A stretch of 64,000 bases of DNA from Oasisia sp. SBJ-2009 (Eukaryota > Annelida > Polychaeta > Sabellida > Siboglinidae): the NCBI GenBank assembly GCA_964017155.1, contig OZ024857.1, forward strand, positions 6,294,327-6,358,326, read 5' to 3'. A program made the translations under genes and the position numbers. Numbering within the stretch: the first letter of the stretch is position 1; each line of letters opens with the position of its first letter. Below, piece after piece: positions 1 to 64,000 of this stretch. Under the pieces are notes generated by a model. The model searched no databases. It was not told the DNA's origin and worked only from the letters and a program-made list of their open reading frames with translations.

Positions 1-207
1 GTCATCCGAGCATAAATATAAAATATTTATGTAACATTTCTATAACTGTCATTATTTAAAAAACAACATATGATTTAATTTCAATTTATTGACATACACA
101 ATTAATAAACTTGATCAGACAATCATTGTGTTTCCTTCTATCCTGTTCCTGCCCCACCCCTGCCATACCCCTTTCCTCTCCTCTAACGTCTCTGTCTTTC
201 CTCCTTC

Positions 208-860
208 CTTGCACCATGTTCATTCTTCCTCCCTCCCTTCCTCCAATCCCCCTAATCCTACTACTTTCCTTCCCCCTACTGCTCTACTCCCCCTCTCTTC
301 CTTCATTCATCTTCTTCTTCCACCTTTTCTCCTATCTTCCTCCTCTCTGCCTCCCCTGCTCTCTTCTCTTCCTCCTTCATACCTTGCCCTCCCTCCCTCT
401 CTTTTACTTTCCTTCCTCCCCCTCCCTCCTCCCTCCCTCCCACCCCCTCCCTCCCCCTCCCTCCCCCTCCCACCCCCTCCCTCCCACCCCCTCCCTCCCC
501 CTCCCTCCCCCTCCCACCCCCTCCCTCCCACCCCCTCCCTCCCTCCCCCCCCTCCCTCCCTCCCTCCCCCTCCCTCCCTCCCCCTCCCTCCCTCCCCCTC
601 CCACCCCCTCCCTCCCACCCCCTCCCTCCCTCCCCCTCCCCTCCCTCCCCCTCCCTCCTCCCTCCCTCCCCTCCCTCCCTCCCTCCCTCCCTCCCCTCCC
701 TCCCTCCCTCCCTCCCCCTCCCTCCCTCCCCCTCCCTCCCTCCCCCTCCCTCCCTCCCCCTCCTCCTCCCTCCCTCCTCCCTCCCTCCCCCTCCCTCCCT
801 CCCTCCCCCTCCCTCCCTCCCTCCCTCCCCTCCCTCCCTCCCCCTCCCTCCCTCCCCTAC
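208..860. repeat. CT-rich (CCCTCC)n tract abutting a splice donor
   Basis: Almost pure pyrimidine on the plus strand, densest at 415-857 as CCCTCC/CCCCTCC with occasional CACCC. The minus-strand intron therefore begins GTAGGGG and continues as GGGA runs for over 400 nt. The long open frames here are an effect of composition. Confidence 0.95.
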
Positions 861-61361
<60,501 letters not shown>

Positions 61362-62200
61362 CCTACAGATCCTCACGCCGTCTTATCCAAGCCGCTCGCT
61401 CGATATCCCATCGGTGCGTACGATATCCAACACAAACACAGTTCCACTAAATAGTAATCCAATCAGCGTGATATCTGCCTCACTTCGACACCTTCACCTG
61501 AGTATCATTCCGTTCAACCGACTGATATCGTGGCTTGAAATCGCGACAAATTGACAAAGTTCCACTACGGACGGCCTGGCCCTGTTATCACATCCAGTGC
61601 TGAGCGGCATCCGCGACCAACTGGTGAAAGTTGTCCCAGTGCATGCACCAAAGTTCAAAGTTCACCGGCACCAACCAGCAACCGACCGTGAGTAAGCAAC
61701 CAACAAGCGAGCGAGTGAGCGGTCGACTCGCTGGCCGACCAAACAGTGAGAGACGCGCTGAGACAACAGTCTGCCATCTGATCTGCCACTCACAGCACCA
61801 GTGCCCAGCTGCCTCCTGGCCCCGCACATGGCCTGCCGCTGTCTTAGCACGGAGCCACGCTACCCACCCGCCAATAACACGGAGGCCACCTCGAGTGATG
61901 ATGCGCCAATATCACCGATGATTAGCCACCATATTTACATATGAATATACCGTGCCGATCCGATCCGGCGGTACCGTGCCGATCCGATCCAGCAGTAGTA
62001 AACCGAGTTCACGCGAGGGGCTGCGGTATCAAACCCAGGCACCGTGATTAAAACCGCTGACATTTGCGCGCGAACGTTCGTCGCAAATCGTGGACGGCTG
62101 ACAGCTATCACCGCGGCTCATATCACGGCCGCCACAGGTGTGGGCGGTGACAGCCGTGTGTGACCCACCTGTAGGGGGCCTGTCTCATATGGGTTGTCTT
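61362..62200 (-). promoter_or_regulatory. CpG-rich presumed promoter of exon 1a
   Basis: The stretch immediately 5' of exon 1a is visibly richer in CpG than the AT-rich introns around it. It contains a CCAAT element (CCAATC near 61449, ATTGG on the minus strand) roughly 90 bp upstream of the ATG. It also holds a short direct repeat of TGCCGATCCGATCC at about 61952-61990. No clear TATA box is seen. The promoter role is inferred from position and composition only. Confidence 0.35.
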
Positions 62201-64000
62201 CTTAACATGTCACAGTGCCACTGGAACACACACATGATGGTGAACTCATGACAAGGGGGGGACTGTAACCAAACCATCCATGTGACTCTGGACTGGGCCA
62301 AGCGCTGGTAACAAGAGGCTGTCTATGATGAAGGCTGATGAATTGTTGAAACCTGAGCTTGCCAACCCACCACACAGTAGCATGCTCCTCACACGTGCCA
62401 GCCTGGAACGTGATACCTTAGTAACCAAACAGTGGGGAGAGTGGCTGTCACTGACAGGTAGAGACTAGACGCACTAGACAGGCAAGAAAGACTAGAGAGG
62501 CAGCAGTTGTCCTTGGGTAGGTCCTGGTGTCATCTCTGGACCTTGCCCTGCTCTACCAGGAGGCTCTTACAGGTCCTGGAGTCATCCTCTGAGTGGGGTC
62601 CTCCAGTTAGACCTTTTGTGTTATCAGTTACTGTCACCAGCTACATTATCTGGACAGTGGATTGGCTAGCTAAAGGCAACCCAAATGCTGCCTGCCCATG
62701 CAGCCCATCTGTCTCCCAACTTCCTAAACAAATCCTATCTTCTACGAAGTTTCCAAACTCTGTCTTCTCTCAACTTCCCAAAACCTTCCTTCTCCCAACT
62801 TCCCAACCCTTCTTTCTCCCAACTTCCCAAACCATCCCCACAAACAAGCACCCTGTGAATGCCTTCATAAGGAAGCACCTTGAGCCCTGCTTGACCCCCC
62901 CCCCACAGCTGCTAATGCAATCACATGAGAGCAACACTACACAGCTCCGGGTGTTGAATCTGTTGCTGTAGCACATGGCTGTACAATTAAAGATGATAAT
63001 CTGAGGAGGGAGGCAGACTGACAGGCCTGGTGCTCTCCACCAGTGTCTGTGTCCTCTCCTTACAGCTCACAGGGCTGTTAGACAGGGCCCAAGGGAAGCA
63101 GCTCATCACCAGTTGAGTCTTCCTACTCACAGCATTGCTTCAAGTTGCAACAATTGCAATCACATGTTGCAGGACAGAGCAGTTCAGTAGCTAGGTTAGG
63201 ATATCGCCACTCACAGTGTCTTTGATAATATTACACCTATGTAGATGACACACCACAAAGCAGAATTGTAGCACAACATTTTGAACATACATACATAATA
63301 CTCTGCATATACTAATGCCTAGTTTACCACAAACATCATAATGGGTATTAAAACTGGGCACATACTCTTGCAAGGATTGCTGCATGCTCTTGCGATAACT
63401 GCTTCTTAGTAGGTGTGTACACTACACTGATGACACAATCGTTGGCCAACTAATCTGACATCAGAAATATGTCATTATTTCAACTTGCAACTGTTACGTT
63501 GAACAAGAAAGAAATGATTACTAAGAGCTGCAACTGTTAGAATTAAAAAGAAAGAAGCCAACAGTAATGTGACTGATAGAATGAACAGTTTCAACTTTTA
63601 CAATAAGCAAGAAAGGTGTCATCATTGAGAGTTACAAAATACCTAATTAGCCATGAAGAAGACTAATCCTCCCGCAAATTAACACATTACCACTGTTTAC
63701 CTGGGGCACAGGAATGCCACCAAATAAGCCACAATTAGGTAATTACCATTCACGAAAACAGCGGGGGCATAATGTGATCTTTGACAGGTACAACAGTGAA
63801 TATATGTTTTCAAAACATACATAATTTGCCACAACAGAGAAACAAAATACAGTCATTCCAATTAAAATAAATTCAATCTTTTTGTATAGTTCTGAACTGA
63901 AACTTCATGGTTTCTTCCAACAAAGATGATGGGAGAAGTTGGAAGAAATCAGCGGTAAGGGATGTAGTTCTGATGCCATCTGACCAACAGTGCAAACAAC
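62201..64000. other. Flank upstream of exon 1a, nothing recognised
   Basis: Unique sequence with a short degenerate run of TCCCAACTTCCCAAACC variants at 62715-62835. No exon of the 5' half of a Trio gene was recognised here. Confidence 0.45.

Overview
The window looks like intronic and exonic DNA from an animal genome, most likely a marine invertebrate and perhaps a mollusc or other lophotrochozoan. The evidence is GT-AG introns, long AT-rich introns, short exons, a tRNA-derived SINE family, degraded LINE and DNA-transposon remains, and very many minisatellites. The species assignment is an inference. There are no bacterial operons, CRISPR arrays, rRNA genes or viral genes.

One gene accounts for almost all supported coding sequence. 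It lies on the minus strand and is a Trio/Kalirin/UNC-73-type Rho guanine-nucleotide exchange factor. Reading right to left, the window holds an SH3 exon (35330-35594), a linker with the family's KWL-x-x-PVR motif (27308-27446), a low-complexity acidic linker (16110-13383, 11330-7170), a complete Dbl-homology (DH) domain in seven exons (7170-3693) and the first part of the following PH domain (861-1064). The gene continues past the left edge. The 14 exons from SH3 to PH join without a frame break into 617 codons, with GT-AG borders at each junction.

Three ATG-starting exons with good splice donors sit upstream or inside the gene, at 61275-61361, 43900-44163 and 21065-21262. Each is in the correct phase for the next common exon, and two or all three share a short Phe-rich, basic N-terminal pattern. 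They imply alternative promoters making SH3-DH-PH and DH-PH-only isoforms, as known for the GEF2 half of TRIO, KALRN and UNC-73. Each lies next to CpG-rich DNA. The 43900-44163 promoter has a perfect CRE and two more TGACGT sites within about 60 bp of the ATG. Three further small candidate first exons are listed at low confidence. No exons for the Sec14, spectrin-repeat or GEF1 half of Trio were recognised in the 28 kb upstream.

The remaining DNA is introns and flanks. It is rich in tandem arrays: units of about 14, 21/22, 23, 25, 30, 31, 34, 35, 38 and 79 bp, plus simple repeats. Several arrays touch splice sites of the gene. Mobile remains include a TTAA-flanked element with 14-bp inverted repeats and a broken THAP domain (30299-31574, Kolobok-like), at least six copies of a tRNA-derived SINE, a second tRNA-like SINE at 48085, and two LINE fragments. 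A 20-bp perfect inverted repeat at 27914-28005 encloses a hammerhead-like core. A 200-N gap at 1593-1792 is bordered by an exact second copy of the last DH exon, probably an assembly duplication.
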